A DNA stretch of 64,000 nt from Sepiola atlantica (lineage: Eukaryota > Mollusca > Cephalopoda > Sepiida > Sepiolidae): NCBI GenBank assembly GCA_963556195.1, contig OY744519.1, forward strand, positions 105,187,500 through 105,251,499, in the 5' to 3' direction. Shown here in pieces: positions 23,410-32,842 of this stretch (its first letter is position 1; each line of letters begins with the position of its first letter). The notes beneath the pieces are model-generated. The model was not told where the DNA came from and searched no databases. It saw nothing but the letters and a program-made list of their open reading frames with translations. Both the position numbers and the translations under genes were made by a program.

Positions 23410-24700
23410 TGGATTGACATACAGAGATAGCTAGTGCCAATGGCCGCATGCGACCATCAAAAGTTTTGTAGTTGTTAAGTAATATTGTTAGCGACCGTCC
23501 ATGTCAATTTCCAAACCGGGTCTGTTTCAAAATCTAACTGTTATTTCTCGCTTTTGTCCCACGTGACGTCACCTCGGTGGGCCCCATTCTCTGCATATTG
23601 TTCTGAGTCTTACCTTCTCGTGAACCCACCCGTCAAATCTCCCCCTGGGTTACAGGTTATTCTCAATACACTCTTTCAATTTTCTTTGTTCCATCCAACG
23701 TTGTTGTGACCGCACTCATTCACATGCGTTAACATCTATACTAGTAGACGTACACACCCGATGTCCAACACTGATGTTCAGCTTGATCGAATCATGCAGG
23801 GGTTTTAACTGAACGGACTAATGTAGAGCCACGACACGATGATAGATGATTGTTGATTGGTTTAACAATCAAACACAGAATATGGAGCTTTTCTCATCTC
23901 TGCGATGTTTGCCTTGTTCAGTGGTACCTGATTGGATTAAATTGGTCATGTGACGAAACAATCTTTTCAATGGGTTAGATATTTCAGAGGTGAAGTGAGT
24001 AACAGGATTGATGTAAACGGAAGATTATGTCAAAATTAATGTCTAATAATATCTTAAAATTTAGTTAGGAATGAGTTCATAAGTTCAATTAAATAATGTA
24101 TATTTGTAAACGAAGAAAATGAAACCTTATTCCAGCTTGTCCGCTCACAAACCAAATATGACACAACTCCAACGAAGCTGTTAAACTGATTCCTTCTTTA
24201 AAGCCAGAAAATCAGTCCTTATATGCCGACAGTTTTCATCATATTCTCGATTGTTTCGAGTGTTCATAGGTTAAACCAGTCGTTATAACGGTATATAAGA
24301 ATACTTTAAAATTCCTATCGTAGTTATTTTAATCCATCAGAGACAGAAGGCATGATAGTTACATCCGGTAAACTTCAGAATTATGTTATTTATATTTTTC
24401 TTTCATGTTTTACTTTTTTCGGTACAGGGTAATTATCGCACTTTCTTGCCTGGGCAGTTTTCGTACACTCTCCGTGTATGTCAATTTACAGTTTTACCTA
24501 GCTTCTACCGCTTTATTAAGTATGTTTTTAAGCTAAAATACTTCGTTTTGAACGAATGCCGAATACTCTTTATATCTATATTTTATGGATTATCAAAAAT
24601 CTTCTCTTTTAGTTTAAAAGAATTAGCTATGTCACGTTTTTTAATGTTATTTTGTTATGTTAATTTCTTTCAATTTTTTAAACACGTATGTAGTTAAAAA
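23410..24700. other. Unassigned DNA
   Basis: Open frames 23485-23709 and 24383-24697 are rich in F/L/Y because of T-rich codons and show no domain. I do not support a gene here. Confidence 0.4.
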
Positions 24701-24707
24701 TCTTCTA

Positions 24708-24785
24708 GACTTACATGAGATTCGAACTCGGGTATAGCAAGTGTAAACACTCGCATTTAATTTTCAGTGTTTTACTGCAAACTAC
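24708..24785 (-). repeat. tRNA-like sequence (SINE head or tRNA pseudogene)
   Basis: On the - strand the sequence has a B-box word gagttcgaatctc (+ 24719-24731) preceded, 45-55 nt upstream, by an A-box-like tagtttgcagtaa. A stem of cgagtg/cacttg type sits between them where an anticodon arm would be. It lacks clean acceptor pairing, so it is not a functional tRNA. Confidence 0.4.
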
Positions 24786-24789
24786 TGCC

Positions 24790-25670
24790 GTAGTAATGTA
24801 TACTCTGCCTATTAGTTTTTTTTAACCAATCACATGTTTTTATTTGCGTAAGAATAGACAAACCGCAAAAACACAATAATTGTTATCAAGACGTTATGGT
24901 GTTATGAGAGCTTGTCTCTTCATAATAATTATAAATTAATTATAAAATGTCTGTTTACTTTAAGAAAATGAATCATTGAATGAAGAATCAGAACAAATAT
25001 AATTTCTACAAGTAGACATCGGACTTTTATAAATACGGATGACACAACCAAACCGTACAATTCTTTTGATCTTCTCGAAAAAGTCTACCATGTTGATATT
25101 ACAAATACCAGTACCTACAATGGCGTCATAGGTATATATATTCAATCTAAATTAATAAATGTAAAAAAGTTTTTTTCTTCATTTTTGACTCCTATATTCA
25201 AATCAAAAAAAAGGTTACTTTTATTTAAATAATTTATACAACATCAAATCTAAATATTCTTTATATATAGTGCAAATAAACAATTAAGAGAGAACCCTTT
25301 GACTGTTTAATTAGCATAACTATTTTTAAACCTGTTTGGTAATATAAACTTGGAATTGTATTGGCTTATGCTTCTATCTATACACAATGGTTTCGCCTAT
25401 ATTAGCATTTATTAATTAAAGTTATTTAATAAATAAATCTGAAAAATAACTAACACAACTGAAGTTTAAACACCTGCGCTCACCTATGACCGTGCCGAAC
25501 GTCCTCGCTAGCCCCCTTTCTCTCTTTCCTTTTTTACAGTTTTCACACTTTCCGTGAAAAATAAATACATAATTTGTTTCTATTAATTCATAAATTAAAA
25601 CAACAAACATATTTTTAATGTTTAAAAAATCTTTTCATTATTCCCATTGACAAATAAAAACAAAAGTTAT
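24790..25670. other. Unassigned AT-rich DNA
   Basis: Short frames at 24960-25145 and 25422-25610 have no recognisable domain. No repeat assigned. Confidence 0.4.
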
Positions 25671-25679
25671 TAGCACTGT

Positions 25680-25935
25680 GTGATTTGTCCAAATTACGAC
25701 ACAAAAAGAGATTCGTACTTTGGTATTATTGTAGATTAACATCCTCCGATAACTCCCTCCCCCAAAATTATTCTACCTTTTTTAGGCGATCACAGGTGAA
25801 CACCCTGAAAAACTTGATGGAAAGAAGCAAAGAATCCCCCCCCCCAATTATTTCAGAATTTAAAGGGAGGGAAAATATTCGTACATAAATTCAATGTTAA
25901 ATGATCCCCATTTTTCGAGGCAGTTTTAGGGCAGC
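25680..25935 (+). repeat. Interspersed repeat R-C, copy 1
   Basis: Ordered words tttggtattattgtagatta, ttttttaggcgatcac, cctgaaaaacttgatgg and aattatttcagaattt recur at 26.49, 43.72, 43.98 and 60.11 kb. The copy includes a C10 homopolymer at about 25838. The open frame 25685-25888 is incidental. Confidence 0.6.
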
Positions 25936-26094
25936 TAACTAAATTCTTTTTTGTTATGGGAGTTAAATCCGCTGCGCTTTTCTTTTGGTAGGGGGGGGGG
26001 TAGGCGCTACTTTTTTTTAGCAGATTACGTGTAGTCTTATGTCCTTGCTACTCGGACTTGAGGTTACTATTAAAAAATGCTTGTTAAGTTTTCT

Positions 26095-26300
26095 AAAAAG
26101 ATAGAATGCCCCGGAAATTGGAAAGCATTTTACGTTAAATATGTATAACCTAATCCCTCCCTATAAATTCTAAAATATTTGTTTTTTCTTTCTTTCCATT
26201 TTCCACAGTGTTAACACGCAATCGCCTAAAAAAGTAGAATGTCATTTTTTGCAAGAGGGAGGTATTATGGAGAGTGTGAATCTGCAAATTTTCGCCTATT
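26095..26300 (-). repeat. Interspersed repeat R-C, inverted partial copy
   Basis: cgcctaaaaaagtagaat (26223-26240) is the reverse complement of the family word attctac(c)ttttttaggcg, so this copy faces the others. It is preceded by ccctccctataaattctaaa, another family word reversed. Confidence 0.45.
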
Positions 26301-26489
26301 TAATTTTTTTAAATCTTATACTTTTTTTCCTTTTTAATTTTAAGCAATTAATTTTAGCTTTGTTTACCTTTCCCGTTAAATTATATGAAACACTTTAGAA
26401 TGATCTAACTAAATAAGTAAAGTATTTTTATGGTATAAATAAAAAATATATTAAACGTTGGGATATTGTTGTTGATCAACAACCTCACC

Positions 26490-26670
26490 CCTCTCTAAAA
26501 TGATACTCAACTTTTTTCAGGCAATTACGTAAGAAACTTGACGGAAATAGAAACAACACATATTTTAGAATTAAAAGTGAGGGATCAGTTTCGCATATTA
26601 ATTTAACGTAAAATAATCCTCCATTTTCGGGTCATTCTAAGGTTTTATGGCAGTTAACCATGTTTTGCCA
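26490..26670 (+). repeat. Interspersed repeat R-C, copy 3
   Basis: tttttcaggcaattacgt, aaacttgacggaaat, atattttagaatt and aatttaacgtaaaataatcc follow the same order as in copy 1. Confidence 0.55.
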
Positions 26671-26919
26671 TTTGAGATAAATTCTGTGGGGAGTTACCTT
26701 TTCATGACGATTACCAGTCGAACTTAGGGGAGTGTTAAAATATATTAGTTACACGCCCTAACAATTTAGAATAACTTTAAAACGGAGAATCTTATTTTTA
26801 ATGGGGGGGGGGGTAATTCAGCTGATGGTGTTAATCTACAAATTTAACAAACTTTGTTATTAAAATTATGGAATTCTCTTAGTAAAAAAACATTTTTTTT
26901 AAATTACCCTCCCAGTTGT

Positions 26920-27200
26920 TGCCCGGAGGACGGGTAGGTTTGGCTAGTATTATACTATAGCTAAATTAATCAAGGTTTGTTTCCTTCCGGGTTTTTCTTA
27001 TATATTTTAATAACACAAAATACATGCTAAAATATTTCTAAGTTTTGGGATCGAATTATGTATGAAAATAAGAACTATTTTAATCTGGCTAATCAGAACG
27101 ATTAGGCAGATTTTGCAATTAACTCACCAATCACATATATTTTACAAACTTTCTATCCATCTCTGAGTGTTGCATGTTTTGCTTATTATTTTATACGGTG
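26920..27200 (+). repeat. Repeat R-B, copy 2, with a CCGG-type edge
   Basis: 26955-27200 matches 20030-20240. The preceding block ttgcccggaggacggg followed by ctagtattatac resembles the 'cccggcgtt' edge motif at 40.18 and 44.56 kb, read from the other strand. Confidence 0.45.
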
Positions 27201-27235
27201 TTTATCATTCACTTCCTCCTTCTCTGTTTCTATAT

Positions 27236-27237
27236 AC

Positions 27238-27301
<64 letters not shown>
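27236..27301. repeat. (TA)n(TG)n microsatellite
   Basis: Over 20 TA units followed by eight TG units. Confidence 0.95.
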
Positions 27302-27302
<1 letters not shown>

Positions 27303-27304
27303 CT

Positions 27305-27780
27305 TATTAAGAGTGTAAAGCAATAAAAAATAAAGAATGAGACGATTGAAATAGCCTATAATAAAGAAAAGTAAACATCACAAGTAGTAAAATTAATTAA
27401 TCCGTGGCTGTAGAAATAAGGAAGGCGCGTGAGAGAGAAAAAGAGAGAGATGGAATATAGCGAGCATAAAAAGTAATTTGGGATTTTGTCTTTTTATATT
27501 TTTCGTATATAACTGGCTTTGAAATTGACTTTTCCCGATTCAAAATATCTAACCTGAGCTCAATGGAAGATCCAGCGGGTCACATTTGTTCTAGTAAAAT
27601 ATAGATGTAAAGATGTCATGCTAAGGCAAACGTTCATAAATGCGTGAGATAGAAAAATGTAAAAGAATAAGTGTCAAGAAGAAGCCAACAGAAGATGGTA
27701 CGAAAATGAATGAGTGAATAAGACAGGCATAGGAGTTTTATAGTATCTTTATATATCGCTGTGATTATTGTTTTGTTTTT
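27305..27780. other. Unassigned DNA
   Basis: Purine-rich + strand with gaga-rich words around 27420-27460. No recognisable element. Confidence 0.4.
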
Positions 27781-27784
27781 TACT

Positions 27785-27860
27785 TGAGGGTAACCATTAA
27801 TCAAGGTCAGAGGCAACTCAAGGATAATAGTTAATGAGATGGAATGATAACGAGTTGAAA
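27785..27860 (-). repeat. LINE 3'-end fragment (family L-A)
   Basis: gagggtaaccattaatcaagg followed by caactcaaggataatagtta and atgagat matches the antisense 3' terminus at 34.92 kb. A solo tail. Confidence 0.6.
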
Positions 27861-27864
27861 GGTA

Positions 27865-28800
27865 AAGACCCCCCCCCCATCCTTGGATGATTAATGGAAT
27901 GCACTAAAGTGTGATTATGCCGGATTATTGTTCAGGAGTGCTGGAGAAACATATGTTATAGATTATTAAGGCCGATCTTAAATTTGAAAAACGTCATATT
28001 TTCATAAACACATGCAGGTATTTATATTTAGAAAACTCTTAATAGAAATAAATGTGACGTAGATAATTTACGCAGCAAAATTTGGATTATTATTAGCACC
28101 AAATACTACAGCTTTATATTTAATGCCCGACTGCTTTGTAAGATTATAAATATAATGTCTGTCGGGCGTAAGAATGTAAAAAAAATCAATATACCGGTTT
28201 ATTCATATATTTTCTTAGCTATCCGACAGTTTAAGTGAGCTGTAATCGTGAATAAGCACGTTGTCACCAGTTTACCCGGGAGAAATAAGAGAAGCCATAT
28301 CGATGCAATCTAAAAATGCCTAATTTATGAATAAATGATAGCATTACTGCGAATAAGCGACTCCAGAGACGTTGGCCGGAGCGTTGTCGGACGGAGCTGT
28401 GAAGATACGGAAAAATCTTCGCGTCTCTGAAGCCTACCTTATCACGTGAGAATATGGCGATCTAATACATTAATTCATTTTTTATTTTATTCTTAGTCTT
28501 GATACACTTAAACCTGTTTAAAATACCCCCTTGGGGTGTTCATGTGCATCGGAATATGGAATAATAGATTATTATGAAATTCAAAGAAAATATTTGCCTC
28601 GCGATAGTTTACACTTTAGCAAGTTGTTAATTGTGTGCTTACTTATAAGAAAGATAATGAAATGCTCCACGCTATAATAAAGACCAACGTGTATGCATTT
28701 GTATAAAAATACATATAAATCCGTCCCGTTACAATAAAGTTGGCTAATAAAAACGTACTATTTTCTGGCTCTTTGGTGAACCTATTTTAAGTTGTGAAAA
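27865..28800. other. Unassigned DNA
   Basis: 28360-28425 contains a small inverted word pair (ccagagacg against cgtctctg). taataaagaccaacgtgtat at 28675 recurs at 50536 with one change, suggesting a short shared repeat. No gene. Confidence 0.4.
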
Positions 28801-28808
28801 AAAAGTGA

Positions 28809-29162
28809 ATGGTTGTGCTTACTGATGAGAGTTTTTGCATTCGGGGGTGGAGCGAAGTGGACGAGTCAGAAATTGGGTGGGACAGGTTGTTACTACCCTA
28901 TAAATTTAGGTTCTTCATTCTCTTGCAGAGGTCTTTCAGCTCAGTGGATGGCGGACCGTACACCTTTGCTTCAGCTGAGAACTCCGTTCTCGACATAGAA
29001 TATATTATTACCGGACTGTTGGGTGGGTCGCTAAAGAGCATTTCTTTTTGCAACCTTTCCCCTCTCGACTGCTGCCTCGGTCTCCTTCAGAGTACAGCCA
29101 GGAAAAGATACTTTATGTTTGAAATATTTCACATATATTTTATATTTTTCCCAACACGATAA
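28809..29162 (+). other. Unidentified 117-codon open frame
   Basis: The block 28820-29110 is richer in G+C than its surroundings and open in more than one frame on + and -. The + frame begins MVVLTDESFC and contains SSVDGGPYTFASAENSVLD. A cttgcag word at 28921-28927 could be an acceptor site by chance. I recognise no domain. It may be an old repeat or an exon remnant. Confidence 0.2.
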
Positions 29163-29444
29163 AGCAAATATAAAGACAGACAACCCCCTTCCCTTGAAAT
29201 GTATTTGGAAATGGAGCCTCCATTTGAAATAAAATATAAACAGTTGTTTTCTATGTTGTTTATCTTTCAATTATTTTATTATATATTTAATTTAATATTG
29301 ATTATCTTTTCAGAAGACTTAGTAATTTTATTGTAAACTTTACTATTAGACAATAATAAAGACCAGAACATTAGATTCAAATTTAAAACTTGTTAATACA
29401 CACACACACATATATATATCAGTTTCAAATCTCGCTAGACGTAC

Positions 29445-29487
29445 CCACGCTGATGAGCCGTAGACGGCACGAAACACGTACCCGGTG
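29445..29487 (+). ncRNA. Hammerhead ribozyme H1, copy a (decayed)
   Basis: Stem I 5' strand ccacg is at 29445-29449, core ctgatga at 29450-29456, stem II gccg-taga-cggc at 29457-29468, and gaaac at 29471-29475. Compared with copy b it has two extra bases (ac) between stem II and gaaa. The 3' part is altered (cacgtaccc cggtg instead of cacgtgtc cgtgg), so the stem III palindrome and GUC site are lost. Confidence 0.7.
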
Positions 29488-29731
29488 ATTATTATATTTT
29501 ATAAATATATACAGTACTCATATGGGGACATAACACGAATGCAAAAGAACAATGTTCCCCCTCTGAATTTTGGTAAACTACCCCGTAAAAATATACTTGA
29601 ATACGTCCAATTATAAATATCGCAAAAAACACAAAACAAAATGGCAACATTTAAATGCGATATATGTCTACTAGCGTATGTTCGTGGCCCAGTCGTAAGA
29701 GGTAACTTCTTTCGAATATCGCTAGATTCAA

Positions 29732-29772
29732 CCACGCTAATGAGCCGTAGACAGCGAGACACGTGTCCGTGG
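29732..29772 (+). ncRNA. Hammerhead ribozyme H1, copy b
   Basis: Stem I is perfect: ccacg (29732-29736) with cgtgg (29768-29772). The core reads ctaatga (ctgatga with one change) and gaga (gaaa with one change). Stem II is gccg-taga-cagc with one mismatch. Stem III is the palindrome acacgtgt (29759-29766), followed by c29767, giving the canonical GUC cleavage triplet. The two core substitutions should abolish activity. Combining both copies predicts an intact ancestral type I ribozyme with a minimal stem III, which in known elements works as a dimer. Confidence 0.7.
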
Positions 29773-29794
29773 ATAATTATATAATACGTTTTCT

Positions 29795-30450
29795 TATAAG
29801 ATTAATTCTTAGATTAAAAACATCTCTCCATACAACCCACTAGAAAAAAATAATCCCCTCCTTTGTTAGAAACATCGCTCATATAATGTTGGGTTAGAAT
29901 AGGGTTTACGCGAAAGTTACAACTGTGCCGAAATTGAATACAATTTCCTCTTTCTACTCTCTGTATTTTATTAATAAAAATGCAAATATATTAATTATGA
30001 AATTAAATCCACGAGAATGCACTTTTTTTTCGTCGTAAAGAATTTAGAAAATTAGCAAATACTATTTTGTTAATATTAAAAAAAAACATTATTTACCTCG
30101 TAGCACTATGAAATTTGAAAGGAATATTCAAACATTTGCTGTGTCGATTAGAAAGTCATTTCTGGCTTGAAAATTCTTAGCAAATACCCATCTATTAACA
30201 TATTGAATAAAGATTTGAGACCTCTCAATGATTATTTATTCTACAAACACAAAAACTGGCAAACAACATTTTCGTACTGGGGAAGTGGGATGTGTGCGGT
30301 GAGAAAATAACAAATCTTTTTCTTATAAGATTTTTTTCTAATTTAACATATTTAACTATTCTCTTCATAGACATTTATCATCATTGGCGTTATACTGCAT
30401 TTAATTTAAGCTAATTCACGCTAATTTCACTTAATCTTCTATATAACTTA
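29795..30450. other. Unassigned AT-rich DNA
   Basis: No coding frame, repeat or RNA motif recognised between the H1 and H2 elements. Confidence 0.4.
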
Positions 30451-30452
30451 TA

Positions 30453-30514
30453 CGGTTCAATCCTTGTCTTGATGACGGCTGGGAGCCAGAAACATTTTTG
30501 TACGTATAAAATAA

Positions 30515-30520
<6 letters not shown>
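30453..30520 (+). repeat. Hammerhead element H2, fragment facing its inverted partner
   Basis: B-box word cggttcaatcc (30453-30463) is followed by a core-like cttgatga (30468-30475), stem II ggct-ggg-agcc (30477-30487), and gaaac (30489-30493). The 3' stem I region is missing: catttttgtacg replaces cacgtgtccatgg. It forms an inverted repeat with 30600-30663, and the two meet across a (TA)n array. Confidence 0.6.

Positions 30521-30552
<32 letters not shown>
30519..30552. repeat. (TA)n microsatellite
   Basis: Seventeen TA units at the centre of the inverted H2 pair. Confidence 0.9.
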
Positions 30553-30559
<7 letters not shown>

Positions 30560-30618
30560 ATTATAATTATTATAAAATTAATTTATATATATTAATATTA
30601 TACGTACATAAAAGTAAT

Positions 30619-30660
30619 CCATGGACACGTGTTTCTGTCTCACAGCCGTCATCAAGACAA
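30619..30660 (-). ncRNA. Hammerhead ribozyme H2, copy b
   Basis: On the - strand: core cttgatga (one inserted t relative to ctgatga), stem II region cggctgtgagaca, gaaa, the stem III palindrome acacgtgt, c at the cleavage position (GUC), then catgg. The 5' partner of catgg is altered in this copy, but intact in the copy at 59651-59692. Confidence 0.6.
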
Positions 30661-30725
30661 GGAACAAACCTTCGGCATTGAAGTTTACAGTCCAGCGTCT
30701 TTACCACTGGACCAAGACGCTTGCC
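30661..30725 (-). repeat. tRNA-like head of element H2
   Basis: On the - strand gcgtcttggtccagtggtaa contains a standard A box (tggtccagtgg). 30-40 nt later ccgaaggtttgttcc stands at the B-box position. The anticodon-arm equivalent gctggactgtaaac is recognisable. Acceptor pairing is poor, so this is a promoter-type tRNA relic and not a tRNA gene. Confidence 0.6.
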
Positions 30726-30849
30726 TAGAAATATATACGATTTTTATCACCTAAATATTTAATGTATTTTTATGTAATTATTTTTATTCGTGATTGCAGC
30801 GTTCGTTGTTTTGTTTGCTTACTATTATTTCGATTGTCTCACTTCCTAA

Positions 30850-31045
30850 GTGATTAAGATGCAGAAAATTGCATTATTAGTCACCGTTAACTTTTTAGGA
30901 CGTATTTTTCGTTAATATATATATATGTATTTTTATTAGTGTTATACGTACATAAAATTAATAAAAATATATATATTAACGCAAAATACGTCCCATAAAG
31001 TTAAGGGCGACTAATAATACACATTTTCTGCATCTTAATGACTTT
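30850..31045. repeat. Near-perfect 195-bp palindrome centred on tacgta
   Basis: Arms 30850-30947 and 30948-31045 are complementary with no spacer (ttaagatgcagaaaat against attttctgcatcttaa at the ends, tacgta at 30945-30950). It is formed by two H2 bodies head to head. The outer end of the right arm runs straight into PLE coding sequence. Confidence 0.8.
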
Positions 31046-31864
31046 ATCAATTTATAGTGGAGGGCAGGATGGGTTATTGTATATGTTATCAATAATGATA
31101 TCAATTGTTTTGTCTGTTGGAACATTTGTAAATAAGCTTTAAAGTCAAGTGAGCCGTAATTTTATTATCTGAGGGCGGGGGAGTATCTGTATGAGTTCAT
31201 GAGTAGACCTTGCACCGTATTAACTTAGTAAATAAGGAGGTATTGGTGTATTGATTGTTTTTATTAATTGGTATAAGAGGGGTAGTGACTTGAAAAATTA
31301 TCGGTGAGAGAGAGAGGAGTCAGGTTTATGGATTGTTATGGTACCGTAAAGCTAACCAGGTGTAGAATCCCCAATTATTTTGGGGAGTTCAAGGTTATCG
31401 TGTACGTCATTATTTGCTGTAATAAGCTTGTTTACATGTGTCTTAAGTTGACTAATCGGGTTTCTTTTAACGCTTTTAAATTTCGAATGATCGTCTAAAA
31501 TTGTTCGTAATTTTGTAAAATAGTCAGATTTCATAAGTACAACCTATATGTTCGTTGTATAAGCTGTTTTAATAATAATGCTAGGGTGGTTTGGGAGTTC
31601 ATTTGCGGCTTTTCGTAAACTATGAGTTAAGATAGTAGTGGGTATTTGTTTTTATTATACCTGCTTTTATGGCTTCGGCTTTAAGTAAATATTTAATTGC
31701 GAGACGTGTAGTAATTTGTTGTTCATTTTCTACTTTGACAATGTTTTCCAATAGTAGTTCTATTTCGGCCTGTTCATGCTGACTGAAATACTCAATGGAC
31801 TATTCGGAAATTTGTTTAAAGTCTTACTAAGCAAAAACACTACGCGTTATTAGTAATGTTTGCC

Positions 31865-31865
<1 letters not shown>
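31046..31865 (-). pseudogene. Penelope-like RT fragment, N-terminal part
   Basis: Read on the - strand from 31600, with frameshifts: NHPSIIIKTADT, then MKSDYFTKLRTILDDHSKFK (31534 down), NPISQLKTHVNKLI, LPKIIGDSTPG, a YG-I-HKPDSPLRPIIS-like block, and FTNVPTDKTIDIIIDNIYNN. This is the order of the N-terminal and first RT blocks of Penelope-like elements. Several stops break it, and the catalytic half is absent because the copy ends at the palindrome at 31045. It differs in sequence from the PLE at 9.3-10.7 kb. Confidence 0.7.

Positions 31866-31867
<2 letters not shown>

Positions 31868-31924
<57 letters not shown>
31868..31924. repeat. (TA)n microsatellite
   Basis: About 28 TA units. Confidence 0.95.
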
Positions 31925-31927
<3 letters not shown>

Positions 31928-31954
31928 TGAATGTTTGTTTATGCCAACATTTTT

Positions 31955-32016
31955 GGTTACATATGTGCATACATGTTTCAGCTGCACTCTCTTTCAAGAG
32001 CCAACTTCCTCAGACC
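31955..32016 (-). ncRNA. Hammerhead-like motif H5 (ctgagga type)
   Basis: On the - strand: ctgagga (N7 = G is allowed in hammerheads), a long stem II made of agttg/cagct and ctct/agag, gaaa, stem III acatgt/acatatgt with one bulge, then t-a at positions 16.1-17 and acc, which pairs with ggt before the core. All pieces are in hammerhead order, but stem I is only 3 bp. The facing inverted arm at 32.5 kb has lost the core. Confidence 0.4.
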
Positions 32017-32326
32017 TGTAGAGAACATGAAATGAGAAATTGCATTTTATCTTATTCCGTATATTACATCGGTTAGGAGCGTATGAGCGCATAATTAAAC
32101 GGGGAAGATTCATATCATATTACACATTTACGTTTCTCACTTTCTTTTAGTTTTTATCACTATGGGTTTATCTAGTACGTTTGACCTGGCCAATTTCGAA
32201 TCCTTTTATATCTTTTAGTACACGCTTGAGTTTGTCCTCAAAATTTTCGCAGTATACTTATACTCATGTGAGGCTTTATATAAAACCTTTATTTCTATGC
32301 TCCCACATATACCAACCCATATACAC

Positions 32327-32330
<4 letters not shown>

Positions 32331-32377
<47 letters not shown>
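32331..32377. repeat. (TA)n microsatellite
   Basis: About 23 TA units continuing into a degenerate acacat/catata tract to about 32490. The overlapping long frames on both strands are repeat translations. Confidence 0.95.
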
Positions 32378-32383
<6 letters not shown>

Positions 32384-32653
32384 CACACATAATAACGCAT
32401 ATATACACATACATATCCCCACATACATAGACATGGCTATACGTACATATACCTTCACATGTACATATACGTACACATATACACAGACAAATACACAGAG
32501 AGTGCTGCTGAAATATGTATGCAAATATGTAACCAAAAATATTTTTATGAATAAAAATGTATACTAAGATACAGCTCTACTTGTTACTGAGAACATTTTA
32601 TTAACACCGGAGCTTCATTGGATTAACATCAATAGAAACAAATAAAATGCATG

Positions 32654-32657
<4 letters not shown>

Positions 32658-32716
<59 letters not shown>
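32658..32716. repeat. (TA)n microsatellite
   Basis: About 29 TA units. Confidence 0.95.
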
Positions 32717-32721
<5 letters not shown>

Positions 32722-32842
32722 AAGAAAATTAAAATAATCAACTGATCATAAGTCTATTTCTCTTGTTGTAAACTATATTTTTTATATAATACCAAAACAG
32801 TAAAACAACGGTTATTAAGTATTCTTTTCTTTTCAATAAAAG

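Larger units (their letters stand above)
29415..29790 (+). repeat. Retrozyme-like element, family H1 (two ribozyme repeats)
   Basis: Two direct repeats of about 65 nt, at 29421-29487 and 29707-29772, each begin with a B-box-like word (gtttcaaatctcg; tttcgaatatcg) and end in a hammerhead motif. They flank a unique centre of about 220 nt without coding potential. The period is 287 bp. This matches the arrangement expected of a dimeric insertion of a small hammerhead circular RNA. No mobility protein is encoded. Confidence 0.65.
30600..30950 (-). repeat. tRNA-headed hammerhead element H2, permuted copy
   Basis: On the - strand the order is body (30950 to about 30755), tRNA-like head (30725-30661), then hammerhead (30660-30619). 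In the copy at 59.46-59.77 kb the order is head, ribozyme, body. The two are circular permutations of the same 300-nt unit, as expected from a tandem or circular RNA template. The body carries gcattattag, taacttttta and cgttaatatat words shared between copies. Confidence 0.65.
31944..32552. repeat. Inverted repeat with 53-bp arms
   Basis: 31944-31997 and 32498-32552 are complementary (tttttggttacatatgtgca against tgcaaatatgtaaccaaaaa, with small differences). The interior holds unassigned sequence, a (TA)n array at 32331-32377 and a cryptic acatata-rich stretch to 32490. Confidence 0.75.
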
